Of a stretch of 34,288 nucleotides of DNA, positions 1-7,012 are shown one piece after another. Below the pieces are notes generated by a model that saw nothing but the letters and a program-made list of their open reading frames with translations, was not told the origin of the DNA and made no database searches. Source of the stretch: Clostridiales bacterium (GTDB lineage Bacteria > Bacillota > Clostridia > Oscillospirales > CAG-272); contig JAAWDG010000015.1 in NCBI GenBank assembly GCA_022793655.1, positions 1 through 34,288 on the forward strand. Reading direction: 5' to 3'. Position 1 is the stretch's first letter; each line of letters opens with the position of its first letter. A program made the translations under genes and the position numbers.

Positions 1-78
1 AACAAGAAGCGTCAGAGAGCTTAAACGACACATGCATTTTTGCATGTAAAAAAGAACCTCTGTTATACGGTAAATGCA

Positions 79-120
79 AAAGACATAACGATATTAAAAA
101 ACATATCGTTATGTCTTTCT
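79..120 (+). terminator. Intrinsic terminator, plus strand
   Basis: A perfect 16-bp stem (79-94 with 103-118) around an 8-nt loop is followed by a T-rich tract. It probably ends a plus-strand gene lying before the window. Confidence 0.8.
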
Positions 121-226
121 TTTTCCTATGAAAAAGAATAAAAAAGGATGATGCATGCCTATATGCGCTTAGTATCCATGAGTCAGGTTAATGTGTAACT
201 ATATAAAATCCGGTAGAAAACATAAC

Positions 227-257
227 AAAAAAGCCTGCTCTATTAATAGAGTAGGCT
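227..257 (-). terminator. Intrinsic terminator of the CaCA antiporter gene
   Basis: An 11-bp stem with one G-U pair (232-242 with 247-257) around loop TTAA. Read on the minus strand it ends in six T (227-232). It lies about 45 bases past the antiporter stop codon. Confidence 0.85.
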
Positions 258-301
258 AAGTAAGCAGGGGAGGCACTTTTGCATGCTTCTTGGCTTTGTC
301 A

Positions 302-1282
302 TTATGCTAAACATGTATATATCAGATATGATATATACACCGTTAACATAGCTGCTCCCTGCCATTTCATGAATTTTTTTGTAAATATAGGTGGAAGCAA
401 AGCAATACAGGTTACCAAAAGGCAAATCGGAATATCGAGCCTGGCTGTGGTGGCTTCTACTGGCAGAGAGCCGCCTTTAATCATCGCGCACACAGGCAAA
501 ATCAGGGCAATATCAATAATGTTGGCGCCAATAATATTGCCAACGCCTAAAGAAGGTTCTTTTTTTATTAGAGAAGAAACAGTTGTTACTAACTCAGGTA
601 AACTGGTTCCGATTGCGATGGCAGTGAATCCAATAATTTTTTCAGATACGCCTAACATTTTAGCAATTACACTGCCTTTATCGACTAACAACTCCGAGCC
701 AATTACGATAGCGGCTGCACCAATGATCAGTAAAACAACTTTTTTAACAATATCGGTCTTTGTCGCAGAATGCATAGAGGGAATATTCTGCATTTCGCTT
801 TTGGCTCCTTTGATATTTTCGGCAATAAAGATGATAAAAAGAATTAGCAGAACAATACTTTTTTGTATAGTCAAGGTGCCGGATAAGCAAAGAAGTGTTA
901 GTGAAATGATTGAAATAATTAATAAAATTGCTTTAGGAAGAAATTTTTTGCGTTCAATGATCGAGGGCATAAACAGTATACTAATTGCCAAAATCATACC
1001 AATATTGCAGGTGACCGAACCAACGGCATTGCCAATGGCCATGAGCACTTTGTCATCGGCCATCGTGCCGGTAAGAAAACGAGAGTCATAAGCGGCTAGA
1101 GCGGAAACAAGCATCTCTGGCATAGTCGTAGCCAAGCTTACAATCGTGGCGCCTATGATAAATTTTGGTACACCCGATACTTCGGCAATAAAACTGGCGC
1201 TGTCAACGAATAAATCGCCGCCTTTTACGATTAGCAAAATGCCAATTCCAAATAAAATGAAAGTGAAAATGTTTTCTGTCAT
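302..1282 (-). CDS. CaCA-family cation/Na+ antiporter (YrbG type)
   Basis: Integral membrane exchanger of the Ca2+/cation antiporter superfamily, expected to move a divalent cation against Na+ or H+. About 326 residues, very hydrophobic, in two homologous halves. The first half carries the alpha repeat with ATTMPEM near residue 51; the second carries GTSLPEL with GNIIGANIIDIA after it. The acidic residues of the ion site are kept, but the first half has GNAVGSVTCN where the family usually has a GSN motif. I start it at the ATG at 1282 because GGAGG lies 7 bases upstream; an in-frame start 39 bases further upstream lies inside the leader terminator. The leader resembles a yybP-ykoY riboswitch, so the physiological substrate may be Mn2+ rather than Ca2+. 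That substrate is inference; the family is clear. Confidence 0.9.
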   Translation of the reverse strand: MTENIFTFILFGIGILLIVKGGDLFVDSASFIAEVSGVPKFIIGATIVSLATTMPEMLVSALAAYDSRFLTGTMADDKVLMAIGNAVGSVTCNIGMILAISILFMPSIIERKKFLPKAILLIISIISLTLLCLSGTLTIQKSIVLLILFIIFIAENIKGAKSEMQNIPSMHSATKTDIVKKVVLLIIGAAAIVIGSELLVDKGSVIAKMLGVSEKIIGFTAIAIGTSLPELVTTVSSLIKKEPSLGVGNIIGANIIDIALILPVCAMIKGGSLPVEATTARLDIPICLLVTCIALLPPIFTKKFMKWQGAAMLTVYISYLIYTCLA

Positions 1283-1300
1283 TGTATTCCTCCAAAACAT

Positions 1301-1339
1301 AAAATAAAAGACTTTTGGCACATAGGTACCAAAAGTCTT
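1301..1339 (-). terminator. Leader terminator (riboswitch expression platform)
   Basis: A 14-bp stem with one wobble pair (1308-1321 with 1326-1339) lies between the aptamer-like leader and the antiporter start, and is followed on the minus strand by TTATTTT. Its position in the 5' untranslated region, just ahead of the RBS, marks it as a conditional terminator rather than the end of a gene. Confidence 0.8.
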
Positions 1340-1340
1340 G

Positions 1341-1420
1341 TTCCTTACAAAGAAGGGGCATACCCAGGATTTTCATCCGAGATTGTTGAGTATACCTAAT
1401 AACTACTCCCTTTTGATATA
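1341..1420 (-). promoter_or_regulatory. Probable yybP-ykoY (Mn2+) riboswitch aptamer
   Basis: Read on the minus strand the leader carries AAAAGGGAGTAG (box at 1403-1410), then helix strand GGTATAC (1390-1396), loop TCAACA (1384-1389), a GGAT-GAAA-ATCC hairpin (1368-1379), returning strand GTATGCC (1357-1363) and CCCTT, which closes P1 against AAGGG. A GGGGAGUAG-type box, a UCAACA-type loop and a closing CCUU strand recall the yybP-ykoY class, which controls Mn2+ export genes. The box has one G fewer than the form I remember, and the element is compact. The terminator downstream fits transcriptional control. Assigned from memory of the consensus. Confidence 0.58.
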
Positions 1421-1431
1421 ATAGCTCTATC

Positions 1432-1460
1432 AATAATATAGGGCTTGCCTCTATATTATT
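1432..1460 (-). terminator. Hairpin after the polysaccharide deacetylase gene
   Basis: AATAATATAG pairs with CTATATTATT (1432-1441 with 1451-1460), with a GC-rich top. It follows the deacetylase stop by about 30 bases and precedes the riboswitch. The minus-strand tail is TGATAG, not a U-tract, so it may be a weak terminator or a helix at the 5' end of the riboswitch leader. Confidence 0.4.
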
Positions 1461-1486
1461 TATATTCTATCATAGGCTCTCTCATT

Positions 1487-2350
1487 CTATTTTAAATGCT
1501 TTTTGATCATTTGTAAATAGCTTGTTGTCGACATATCTCGTGCAGCATAGTAACGGGGAATGGCCATGCTGGGTGTAAAGCCCTCCTGGCCGTATGTTTT
1601 AGCTAAATAACAATATTTGAAATACCGTTCAGCTACGTCGATTACATTTTGATCAAACTTACCACCGGGATAAGCCAAAGCGGTGACTTTTTGTCCGGTC
1701 AACTCTTCAATTTTAGTGATCGATTTCTCAAACTCTTTGATTAATTGTTGTTCGTTTAAATTAGGCAGGGAAGGGTGTGTGGCGGTATGGCTTTCAAATT
1801 TAACAAGACCACTGTCCGCCATTTCTTTAATTTGTTCTTCTGTCATATGCTCAGGATGGCCGATCATATCGGTAATCAAAAATATGGTTACTTTAACATT
1901 ATATTTTTTGATAATCGGAAACATGGTTGTATAATTATCTAAATAGCCATCGTCAAAGGTAATCATAATGCTTTTCTGTTGTGTTTTGCGGTAATCATTG
2001 GCAAAGAGAAAAACATAATCTTCTTCGATAAGAGCTTTGATCTGATCTTCAAAATCACCTGGGCGAACAAAAAGAGCTGGCCATGGGTTGCCCTCAAAGG
2101 GTTCTTCCATAATCAAATGATACATGACAGCGGCCGGCAAATCACCGTTTTCATCGTAAATAACTGGCGAATCGGTTGGCTCTGTTGTGGTAGGTTCTGT
2201 CGTTGGTACAGTGGATACAGGTTCTGTTTGCACAGGTACAGTCGGGGCTGTGTCTGATTCAGAATTTTTATTTTCCGCATCCTTCTTACAAGAGACTAAA
2301 AGCAACAAACAAGCTGCAAACAAAAAAATGAGTAAAGAAAATTTTTTCAT
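1487..2350 (-). CDS. Polysaccharide deacetylase lipoprotein (NodB/CE4)
   Basis: 287-residue predicted lipoprotein. Residues 1-21 are a signal peptide ending in LVSC, with Cys21 as the likely lipidated residue. Residues 30-62 form a Thr/Pro/Glu-rich linker that would hold the enzyme off the membrane. The NodB homology domain follows: TFDDGY (131-136, the catalytic Asp and metal Asp), SHTATHPSL (187-195, the two metal-binding His) and AYPGG (226-230). Such enzymes remove acetyl groups from N-acetylated sugars in peptidoglycan or other wall or secreted polysaccharides at the cell surface; the exact substrate cannot be read from sequence. GGAGG lies 7 bases before the ATG. It appears to be a single-gene unit, with the riboswitch-controlled antiporter downstream on the same strand. 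Confidence 0.92.
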   Translation of the reverse strand: MKKFSLLIFLFAACLLLLVSCKKDAENKNSESDTAPTVPVQTEPVSTVPTTEPTTTEPTDSPVIYDENGDLPAAVMYHLIMEEPFEGNPWPALFVRPGDFEDQIKALIEEDYVFLFANDYRKTQQKSIMITFDDGYLDNYTTMFPIIKKYNVKVTIFLITDMIGHPEHMTEEQIKEMADSGLVKFESHTATHPSLPNLNEQQLIKEFEKSITKIEELTGQKVTALAYPGGKFDQNVIDVAERYFKYCYLAKTYGQEGFTPSMAIPRYYAARDMSTTSYLQMIKKHLK

Positions 2351-2646
2351 TGAATCCTCCTAATTGTAAATTCGTGGGATTATTCTTTTACATCTGCTAT
2401 AATAAATGGAAATATTACCATTTATAGATTCAAAGCAACAATATGGATTATACAATAGAATAGCTGAATATGTCAAGGTAAATAGGAGATTTCGGTATCT
2501 TGCATAATGATTGAAAAAAGGGATATACAATTTTATAAAAGCATACTTACTACGCTATTTTGTCCATTTAATTAGCAATCTCAATGCGAATGCCAATAAA
2601 CATACAAATAGGATATGAAATATAATCGCGCCACATCACCTCGTGA
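2351..2646. other. Intergenic region between divergent genes
   Basis: AT-rich and without a gene. It holds an inverted repeat (ATAAATGG at 2402-2409, CCATTTAT at 2418-2425) that abuts a minus-strand TATTAT (2400-2405), a possible -10 for the deacetylase gene without a convincing -35. I see nothing else structured up to the plus-strand promoter at 2647. Confidence 0.45.
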
Positions 2647-2675
2647 TTGACAGACATTTGATTATGAATTATAAT
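2647..2675 (+). promoter_or_regulatory. Sigma-A promoter of the MBL-fold hydrolase gene
   Basis: TTGACA (2647-2652), 17-base spacer, TATAAT (2670-2675): both hexamers are perfect. It predicts a start near 2682 and a leader of about 90 bases. Confidence 0.88.
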
Positions 2676-2772
2676 TAAAATAATCTTTGCCTTTATGTTT
2701 GTATAAAAAGACAAGAGAATTAACGATTTTACTAGGATAGTGTTTTATTTAAATTGGGGAAAGGATTTTAAC

Positions 2773-3534
2773 ATGAAGATTCATTTTTTTGGCTCATGCT
2801 CTGGTACAGAGCCATGGCCTGAGCGGCACCATTGTTCCTTTGCGATTGAGACGGAACAAGGCTTTTATTGGTTTGACGCAGGCGAAAACTGTTCTTATAC
2901 AGCTTATCTCATGGGAGTTGATCTTTTACGGACGCGAAAGGTGTTCATTTCTCATTCGCATATGGATCATATTGGCGGACTTGGTAATCTGTTTTGGAAT
3001 ATTCGCAAGTGTTGCTGGGTTAAATCAAAAGAAGCTTGCGATGTGGATTTATATTTACCAGAGCCGGCGGTGTGGTCGCATCTTGAAGAAATCTTAAAAC
3101 ATACAGAAGAAAATTTTGAGAAATCATGGGAAATTTTTCCACATAAAATTACGGATGGTATATTATGCGATGACGAAATAAAAGTCAGCGCTTTGCATAG
3201 TCATCATCTGGAAAAAAATGACGATGGTTGGCGCGCATTTGGTTTTTTGATTGAAGTGGAAGGTAAGCGCATTGTTTATACAGGCGATACGCGCGGATAT
3301 GCTGATTATGAAGAGTTGTTGCCGTGTGATCTTCTCATTACCGAGACGGGTCATCACCGCGCTGCGGATGTGGCGCGCGCAGTACAGGAAGGGGGCAAAA
3401 CAGTGGGAACGCTGCTTTTCACTCATCATGGCCTTGCTATGCTGGCTGACCCGCAAGGAGAACTGGCGGCAGCTCAAGCGGCTTTTGCCAATCCAATCAT
3501 GGTAGTAAACGATGGACAAACGATTGAACTATAA
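2773..3534 (+). CDS. MBL-fold metallohydrolase (RNase Z-like)
   Basis: 253-residue metallo-beta-lactamase-fold protein. The metal-binding HSHMDH motif is at residues 61-66, followed by GGLGNL. Further metal ligands are likely in SHHLEK, in YTGDTRGY (Asp) and in FTHHG near the C-terminus. The N-terminal GSCSGTEPWPERHHCSF with a later Asp resembles the RNase Z / ElaC-like branch, which often starts with a GT-containing strand. It is shorter than a standard RNase Z of about 300 residues, and I see no clear exosite arm, so tRNA 3' processing is not claimed. The ATG at 2773 is preferred over an in-frame ATG at 2740 because GGGGAAAGGA precedes it and the fold starts directly with MKIHFFG. It is a monocistronic unit with its own promoter and terminator. 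Confidence 0.85.
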   Translation: MKIHFFGSCSGTEPWPERHHCSFAIETEQGFYWFDAGENCSYTAYLMGVDLLRTRKVFISHSHMDHIGGLGNLFWNIRKCCWVKSKEACDVDLYLPEPAVWSHLEEILKHTEENFEKSWEIFPHKITDGILCDDEIKVSALHSHHLEKNDDGWRAFGFLIEVEGKRIVYTGDTRGYADYEELLPCDLLITETGHHRAADVARAVQEGGKTVGTLLFTHHGLAMLADPQGELAAAQAAFANPIMVVNDGQTIEL

Positions 3535-3550
3535 GCAAAGTTATATTTGA

Positions 3551-3590
3551 AAAAGGAGCCAAGATTTTTCACTTGACTCCTTTTATTTTG
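3551..3590 (+). terminator. Terminator of the MBL-fold hydrolase gene
   Basis: A 13-bp stem with one mismatch (3551-3563 with 3572-3584) is followed by a T-rich tail. Confidence 0.88.
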
Positions 3591-3727
3591 CGTATCTTTG
3601 ATGTTTTACATAAGCATTCCGCGGCCGAGAAAAATAACTTATTACGTTGTTATACAGGCGATTGATATTAATCCTATATCTGTTAATTGTACTGGATTGC
3701 GCCGGATGTTTTGGGGAGTAAATAGTA
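3591..3727. other. Gap without a recognisable gene
   Basis: Between two terminators. A 63-codon plus-strand ORF here lacks a ribosome binding site and runs through a terminator, so I do not call it. No tRNA fold or known small RNA was recognised. Confidence 0.4.
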
Positions 3728-3767
3728 AAAGAGCCGGGGGAAAACTACCCTCGGCTTTTTTCTTTTT
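3728..3767. terminator. Bidirectional terminator
   Basis: A 9-bp GC-rich stem (3732-3740 with 3748-3756) is followed on the plus strand by six T, C and five T. On the minus strand the tail is CTTTTAC, so it may also end the tRNA-Leu transcript about 75 bases downstream of the tRNA. Confidence 0.75.
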
Positions 3768-3838
3768 GCGCAAATGCTACAGCAATTAGCAACCTTTTCA
3801 ATAAAGAGTGTAGTTGCGTGGTTCAAATTCGCGCCATT

Positions 3839-3924
3839 TGGTGCAGGTAACAGGACTTGAACCTGCACGAGGGGTACTCACCAGATCCTAAATCTGGCGC
3901 GTCTGCCAATTCCGCCATACCTGC
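3839..3924 (-). tRNA. tRNA-Leu (anticodon TAG)
   Basis: 86 bases including a genome-encoded CCA (3839-3841). The acceptor stem is GCAGGTA with TACCTGC. The anticodon arm is CCAGA, loop TTTAGGA, TCTGG, giving anticodon TAG, which reads CUN leucine codons. A long variable arm, as expected for a class II leucine tRNA, precedes the GGTTCAAGTCC T arm. It stands alone on the strand opposite to its neighbours. Confidence 0.96.
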
Positions 3925-3935
3925 ATATCGGTTTT

Positions 3936-3964
3936 AGTATATCATAGCGAATGAAATTTGTCAA
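3936..3964 (-). promoter_or_regulatory. Sigma-A promoter of tRNA-Leu
   Basis: On the minus strand: TTGACA (3959-3964), 17-base spacer, TATACT (3936-3941), ending 11 bases before the mature tRNA 5' end. Confidence 0.88.
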
Positions 3965-4035
3965 TTGTAAAAATAATTAAGCAAGACGAAGCACATAATA
4001 ATACTATGATAAAAAGTTAGAAAAGAGTGATTGTT

Positions 4036-4575
4036 ATGAACATATGGCATGATATAGCACCGCATCGCATATCGCCCGAAAAGTTTACAGCAGTGGTTGA
4101 AATTTCAAAGGGAAGTAAAAACAAGTATGAATTAGATAAAGAAACGGGACTTTTACGCTTAGATCGCGTATTATTTACATCTATGCGTTATCCAGCTAAC
4201 TATGGCTTTATTCCGCATACGTTGTCATTAGACGGCGATCCGCTGGATGTTTTGATTTTTTGTCAAGAAGATATTGTTCCTATGACGCTTGTAGAGTGCA
4301 GACCTATTGGTATATTAGCCATGACTGATGAAGAAGAAATTGACGAAAAAATTATAGCTGTGCCTGTTTATGATCCTTCAATGAGTGATTATGTGGATAT
4401 GGATCAGCTGCCCGCGCATCTAAAAAAAGAAATTAAGCACTTTTTTGAAGTGTATAAAGCACTAGAAGAAAAAACAACGCTGATCGACCAAATGGCAGGT
4501 TCCAAGACAGCGAAAACAGTTATTTTGCGCGCCATGCAAGAATATAAGACTAAAAATCCTAAAAATGGGAAGTAA
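4036..4575 (+). CDS. ppa: Inorganic pyrophosphatase (family I)
   Basis: Soluble cytoplasmic enzyme that hydrolyses pyrophosphate to two phosphates and so pulls polymerase and aminoacyl-tRNA synthetase reactions forward. 179 residues, the usual size. Family I hallmarks are present: EISKGSKNKYELD near 22-34 (Lys and Glu of the active site), RYPANYGFIP (51-60), the metal-binding signature DGDPLDV (66-72) and DEKIIAVPVYDP, followed by FFEVYKALE. I start it at the ATG at 4036; a GTG at 4027 is also in frame, but GAGTG at 4024-4028 is correctly spaced for the ATG. It appears to be transcribed alone, and the rpmG promoter lies just after its stop codon. Confidence 0.95.
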   Translation: MNIWHDIAPHRISPEKFTAVVEISKGSKNKYELDKETGLLRLDRVLFTSMRYPANYGFIPHTLSLDGDPLDVLIFCQEDIVPMTLVECRPIGILAMTDEEEIDEKIIAVPVYDPSMSDYVDMDQLPAHLKKEIKHFFEVYKALEEKTTLIDQMAGSKTAKTVILRAMQEYKTKNPKNGK

Positions 4576-4590
4576 ATATAGGAAAAACGC

Positions 4591-4619
4591 TTGACAATGG
4601 GGACGAGATATGCTATCAT
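4591..4619 (+). promoter_or_regulatory. Sigma-A promoter of the rpmG-secE-nusG-rplK-rplA run
   Basis: TTGACA (4591-4596), 17-base spacer, TATCAT (4614-4619). The predicted start is near 4626, leaving a leader of about 120 bases before rpmG. Confidence 0.88.
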
Positions 4620-4625
4620 ATCCTT

Positions 4626-4649
4626 ACCTCATTTGAGAGGTGTTTTTTT
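4626..4649 (+). terminator. Promoter-proximal hairpin with T tract (possible attenuator)
   Basis: ACCTC (4626-4630) pairs with GAGGT (4637-4641) around a 6-nt loop and is followed by G and seven T. It begins essentially at the predicted transcription start. The stem is only 5 bp, so its strength as a terminator is uncertain. Confidence 0.45.
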
Positions 4650-4748
4650 GCATGTGTTTGCAGAAACTCAATTGAGGGAGGTTGAGAAGGGCCATAAGGC
4701 GCTTCATATACAAAAGATTTTTGTAGATCAAAATCAGGAGGTACCGGA

Positions 4749-4898
4749 ATGAGAGTCAAAATTACATTGGCTTGCACAGAGTGCAAACAGCGCAACTACG
4801 ATACAAAGAAAAACAAGAAAAACGATCCCGATCGTCTTGAAATGAAAAAATACTGTCGTTTTTGCCGCAAGCATACCCTTCATAAAGAGACTAAATAA
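4749..4898 (+). CDS. rpmG: 50S ribosomal protein L33
   Basis: 49-residue ribosomal protein of the large subunit, [12 protein letters not shown] at the N-terminus. Two Cys pairs, C9/C12 and C36/C39, make it the zinc-binding (C+) form of L33. The lysine-rich middle is typical. An AGGAGG lies 7 bases before the ATG. It is the first gene of the rpmG-secE-nusG-rplK-rplA run, and the order rpmG-secE-nusG is standard in Firmicutes. No zinc-free paralogue is seen in the window. Confidence 0.96.
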   Translation: MRVKITLACTECKQRNYDTKKNKKNDPDRLEMKKYCRFCRKHTLHKETK

Positions 4899-4947
4899 GT
4901 ACGGCTTAGACAGGGCATAACTATTTGCATTTAACCTGAAATATAGG

Positions 4948-4978
4948 CTGCGCTTTATTGATTGAATGATAAGCGCAG
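4948..4978 (+). other. Hairpin directly upstream of the secE ribosome binding site
   Basis: CTGCGCTT (4948-4955) pairs with AAGCGCAG (4971-4978). The secE Shine-Dalgarno AGGAAAGGA overlaps the last bases of the 3' arm. It may tune secE translation or protect the message; no function is shown. Confidence 0.4.
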
Positions 4979-4991
4979 GAAAGGACATGAC

Positions 4992-5213
4992 ATGGCTGAA
5001 AAGACAAAAAAGCTCTCTTTTGGCGGAAAAATCAAAAAGTTTTTCAAAGATTATAAAAGCGAATTCAAAAAGGTTACATGGTACGGTAAAGAACAGACGC
5101 TTAAAAGCACGCTTATTGTACTTGTGTTAGTCGTTGCATTAGCTGTGGTCATTGGTGGACTTGACTTTTTGTTTTATAAAGGCATCAATTTGCTCGGCGG
5201 CATTTTCGCTTAA
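4992..5213 (+). CDS. secE: Preprotein translocase subunit SecE
   Basis: 73-residue single-pass membrane protein, the small essential clamp subunit of the SecYEG channel. A basic amphipathic N-terminal stretch (KIKKFFKDYKSEFKKVTW, with the family's EFKKVTWP-like region) leads into one membrane segment, roughly residues 37-60. The size is that of short Gram-positive SecE. The ATG at 4992 is chosen because AAGGA lies 6 bases upstream; an in-frame ATG at 4962 sits in the loop of the hairpin. nusG follows after 12 bases, the near-universal secE-nusG order. Confidence 0.95.
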   Translation: MAEKTKKLSFGGKIKKFFKDYKSEFKKVTWYGKEQTLKSTLIVLVLVVALAVVIGGLDFLFYKGINLLGGIFA

Positions 5214-5225
5214 GGTGATTGCGAC

Positions 5226-5774
5226 ATGAATGAAGAGAGTTTTACCAATTTAGGACCAAGATGGTATGTAGTACATACATATTCCGGTTATGAAAATAAG
5301 GTCAAGACCAATTTAGAGAAAATCATCGAAAATAGAGGCCTTCATGATATGATTATGGAGGTTCGCGTTCCTGTTGAAGTGACTATGGATGAAACAGGAG
5401 ACGAAACCAAAGAAGTGGAAAACAAGCTGTTTCCCAGCTATGTTTTGGTCAAGATGTGTATGACGGATGCTACCTGGCATGTAGTCAGAAACATTACTGG
5501 TGTTACTGGTTTTGTAGGGCCTGGTTCAAGACCTGTTCCGCTTTCGGAAGAAGAAATTGCGGCTATGGGTGTTGAGATCAAAGTGATTTCAGTTGGCTTT
5601 GATGTGGGCGACAGTGTAGAGATTGTCAGCGGCGCGCTAGCTGGTTTCACTGGTGTAGTGCAAGAAATTTCAGAAGATAAAAAGAAAATTAATGTTTTAG
5701 CGTCTATGTTTGGCCGGGAAACACCGGTTGAATTAAATGCCGAGGACGTAAGAAAACAAAAAGAAGACGATTAA
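5226..5774 (+). CDS. nusG: Transcription termination/antitermination protein NusG
   Basis: 182-residue transcription elongation factor that binds RNA polymerase and couples it to ribosomes or Rho. The N-terminal NGN domain begins PRWYVVHTYSGYENKVKTNL. The KOW domain, near residues 127-160, contains the GDSVEIVSGALAGFTGVV stretch. Length is normal for Firmicutes. It sits 12 bases after secE, with AAGGTGA as ribosome binding site, and precedes the leader of rplK. Confidence 0.97.
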   Translation: MNEESFTNLGPRWYVVHTYSGYENKVKTNLEKIIENRGLHDMIMEVRVPVEVTMDETGDETKEVENKLFPSYVLVKMCMTDATWHVVRNITGVTGFVGPGSRPVPLSEEEIAAMGVEIKVISVGFDVGDSVEIVSGALAGFTGVVQEISEDKKKINVLASMFGRETPVELNAEDVRKQKEDD

Positions 5775-5815
5775 TTGGGACGTTTGCTCGGCAGCGTCGA
5801 AAATGCTTTTACAAA

Positions 5816-5861
5816 TGTGGGAGGAAGAAAAAATATTTAATTCTTCCGCCTTGCAACCACA
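5816..5861 (+). promoter_or_regulatory. Probable ribosomal protein L1 autoregulatory leader hairpin
   Basis: TGTGG (5816-5820) and the adjoining GAGGAAGAA pair with TTCTTCCGCC and CCACA (5857-5861), leaving a one-sided TTGCAA internal loop. A GUGGGAGG stem with an asymmetric loop before rplK recalls the L1-binding site by which L1 represses its own operon in bacteria. The rplK Shine-Dalgarno (AGGAGG) starts 3 bases after the stem. The L1 link is inference from position and shape. Confidence 0.6.
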
Positions 5862-5877
5862 TAGGAGGTAATAGAAA

Positions 5878-6303
5878 ATGGCAAAAAAAATTCAAGGCTA
5901 TATCAAGCTTCAGATTGAAGCGGGCAAAGCGCTTCCTGGTCCCCCTGTCGGTCCGGCGCTGGGTCAATACGGTGTTGCAATTCCGAACTTTTGCAAAGAG
6001 TTTAATGAAAGAACAAAAAATCAGATGGGTTATGTAATTCCCGTTGTTATTACCGTTTATGCGGATCGTTCTTTCTCCTTTATTACAAAAACACCGCCTG
6101 CCGCTGTGCTGATTAAAAAAGCAGCTGGTATTGACTCTGGTTCGGGTGTACCGAATAAGACAAAAGTGGCAAGTTTGACCAAAGATCAGTTAAAACAAAT
6201 CGCTGAGACGAAGATGCCTGATCTCAATGCGGGTTCGGTAGAAGCTGCAATGAGCATGATTGCTGGTACAGCAAGAAGCATGGGCGTTACTGTTGAGGAA
6301 TAA
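5878..6303 (+). CDS. rplK: 50S ribosomal protein L11
   Basis: 141 residues, the exact family length. L11 binds 23S rRNA in the GTPase-associated centre, where translation factors and the stringent factor RelA engage. The N-terminal [23 protein letters not shown] stretch is the L11 signature (residues 6-28), and the C-terminal rRNA-binding domain with [19 protein letters not shown] follows. Ribosome binding site AGGAGG lies 10 bases upstream. rplA follows after 11 bases in the same operon. Confidence 0.97.
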   Translation: MAKKIQGYIKLQIEAGKALPGPPVGPALGQYGVAIPNFCKEFNERTKNQMGYVIPVVITVYADRSFSFITKTPPAAVLIKKAAGIDSGSGVPNKTKVASLTKDQLKQIAETKMPDLNAGSVEAAMSMIAGTARSMGVTVEE

Positions 6304-6314
6304 GGAGGGGTATT

Positions 6315-7001
6315 ATGTCAGGAAAGAAATATAACGACAGCATTAATTTGTTGGAAAAGACAAAACTATACGACCCTTCTGAGGCGTTGGATTTGGTTTG
6401 CAAAACTGCGAAAGCTAAATTTGATGAAACTATCGAGATTCATGTTCGTTTGGGTGTGGATTCACGTCATGCTGATCAACAGGTAAGAGGTGCTGTTGTA
6501 CTTCCAAACGGCACAGGTAAAAAAGTTAGAACATTAGTCTTTGCTAAGGGCGATAAAGCGAAAGAAGCAGAAGAAGCTGGCTCTGATTTTGTCGGCGCTG
6601 AAGACTATATGGAAAAAATCCAGAAAGAAAACTGGTTCGATTTCGATATTATTATTGCGACTCCCGATATGATGGGAATTGTTGGACGTCTTGGTAAGGT
6701 GTTAGGTCCTAAAGGCTTGATGCCGAACCCGAAAGCTGGTACTGTTACAATGGATGTAGCAAAAGCAGTTGCGGAGGCCAAAGCTGGTAAAATTGAATAT
6801 CGTCTTGATAAGACTAATATTATCCATTGTCCAATTGGTAAAGCTTCTTTTGGACCTGAAAAGTTAAATGAAAACTTTTCAACATTAATGGGTGCTATTA
6901 TTAAAGCGAAACCGGCTGCATCGAAAGGTCAATATATTAAAAGTTGTGTTATCGCTTCTACTATGGGACCTGGTATCAAAATTAACAGCACAAAATTGTA
7001 A
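6315..7001 (+). CDS. rplA: 50S ribosomal protein L1
   Basis: 228 residues, normal length. L1 forms the mobile stalk at the ribosomal E site and acts as translational repressor of its own operon. The L1 signature is present at about residues 115-140: [17 protein letters not shown] followed by [14 protein letters not shown] precedes the ATG. In most Firmicutes rplJ-rplL-rpoB-rpoC follow; here a terminator ends the operon right after rplA and an unrelated gene follows. Confidence 0.97.
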   Translation: MSGKKYNDSINLLEKTKLYDPSEALDLVCKTAKAKFDETIEIHVRLGVDSRHADQQVRGAVVLPNGTGKKVRTLVFAKGDKAKEAEEAGSDFVGAEDYMEKIQKENWFDFDIIIATPDMMGIVGRLGKVLGPKGLMPNPKAGTVTMDVAKAVAEAKAGKIEYRLDKTNIIHCPIGKASFGPEKLNENFSTLMGAIIKAKPAASKGQYIKSCVIASTMGPGIKINSTKL

Positions 7002-7012
7002 TTCTATTTTAA

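Larger units (their letters stand above)
1..301. other. Intergenic region at window edge
   Basis: No gene can be supported here. It holds a small hairpin (ACATGCA, four T, TGCATGT at 30-47) and two intrinsic terminators listed separately. The first 24 bases are open in frame 1 and end in TAA, so they could be the last codons of a plus-strand gene that begins before the window. Seven codons are too few to call it. Confidence 0.6.

Noticed and set aside
1-24. Possible end of a plus-strand gene (seven open codons then TAA)
   Set aside because: Too short to support; noted only in the intergenic description.
279-1091. Long plus-strand ORF opposite the antiporter gene
   Set aside because: It is antisense to a clear CaCA gene, lacks a ribosome binding site and has no recognisable domain. 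It is a shadow of codon bias.
3598-3789. 63-codon plus-strand ORF
   Set aside because: No ribosome binding site, and it runs through the terminator at 3728-3767.
4899-4991. A tRNA-Trp gene between rpmG and secE, as in many Firmicutes
   Set aside because: No cloverleaf or TTCRANNC T arm is present; only a simple hairpin is seen.
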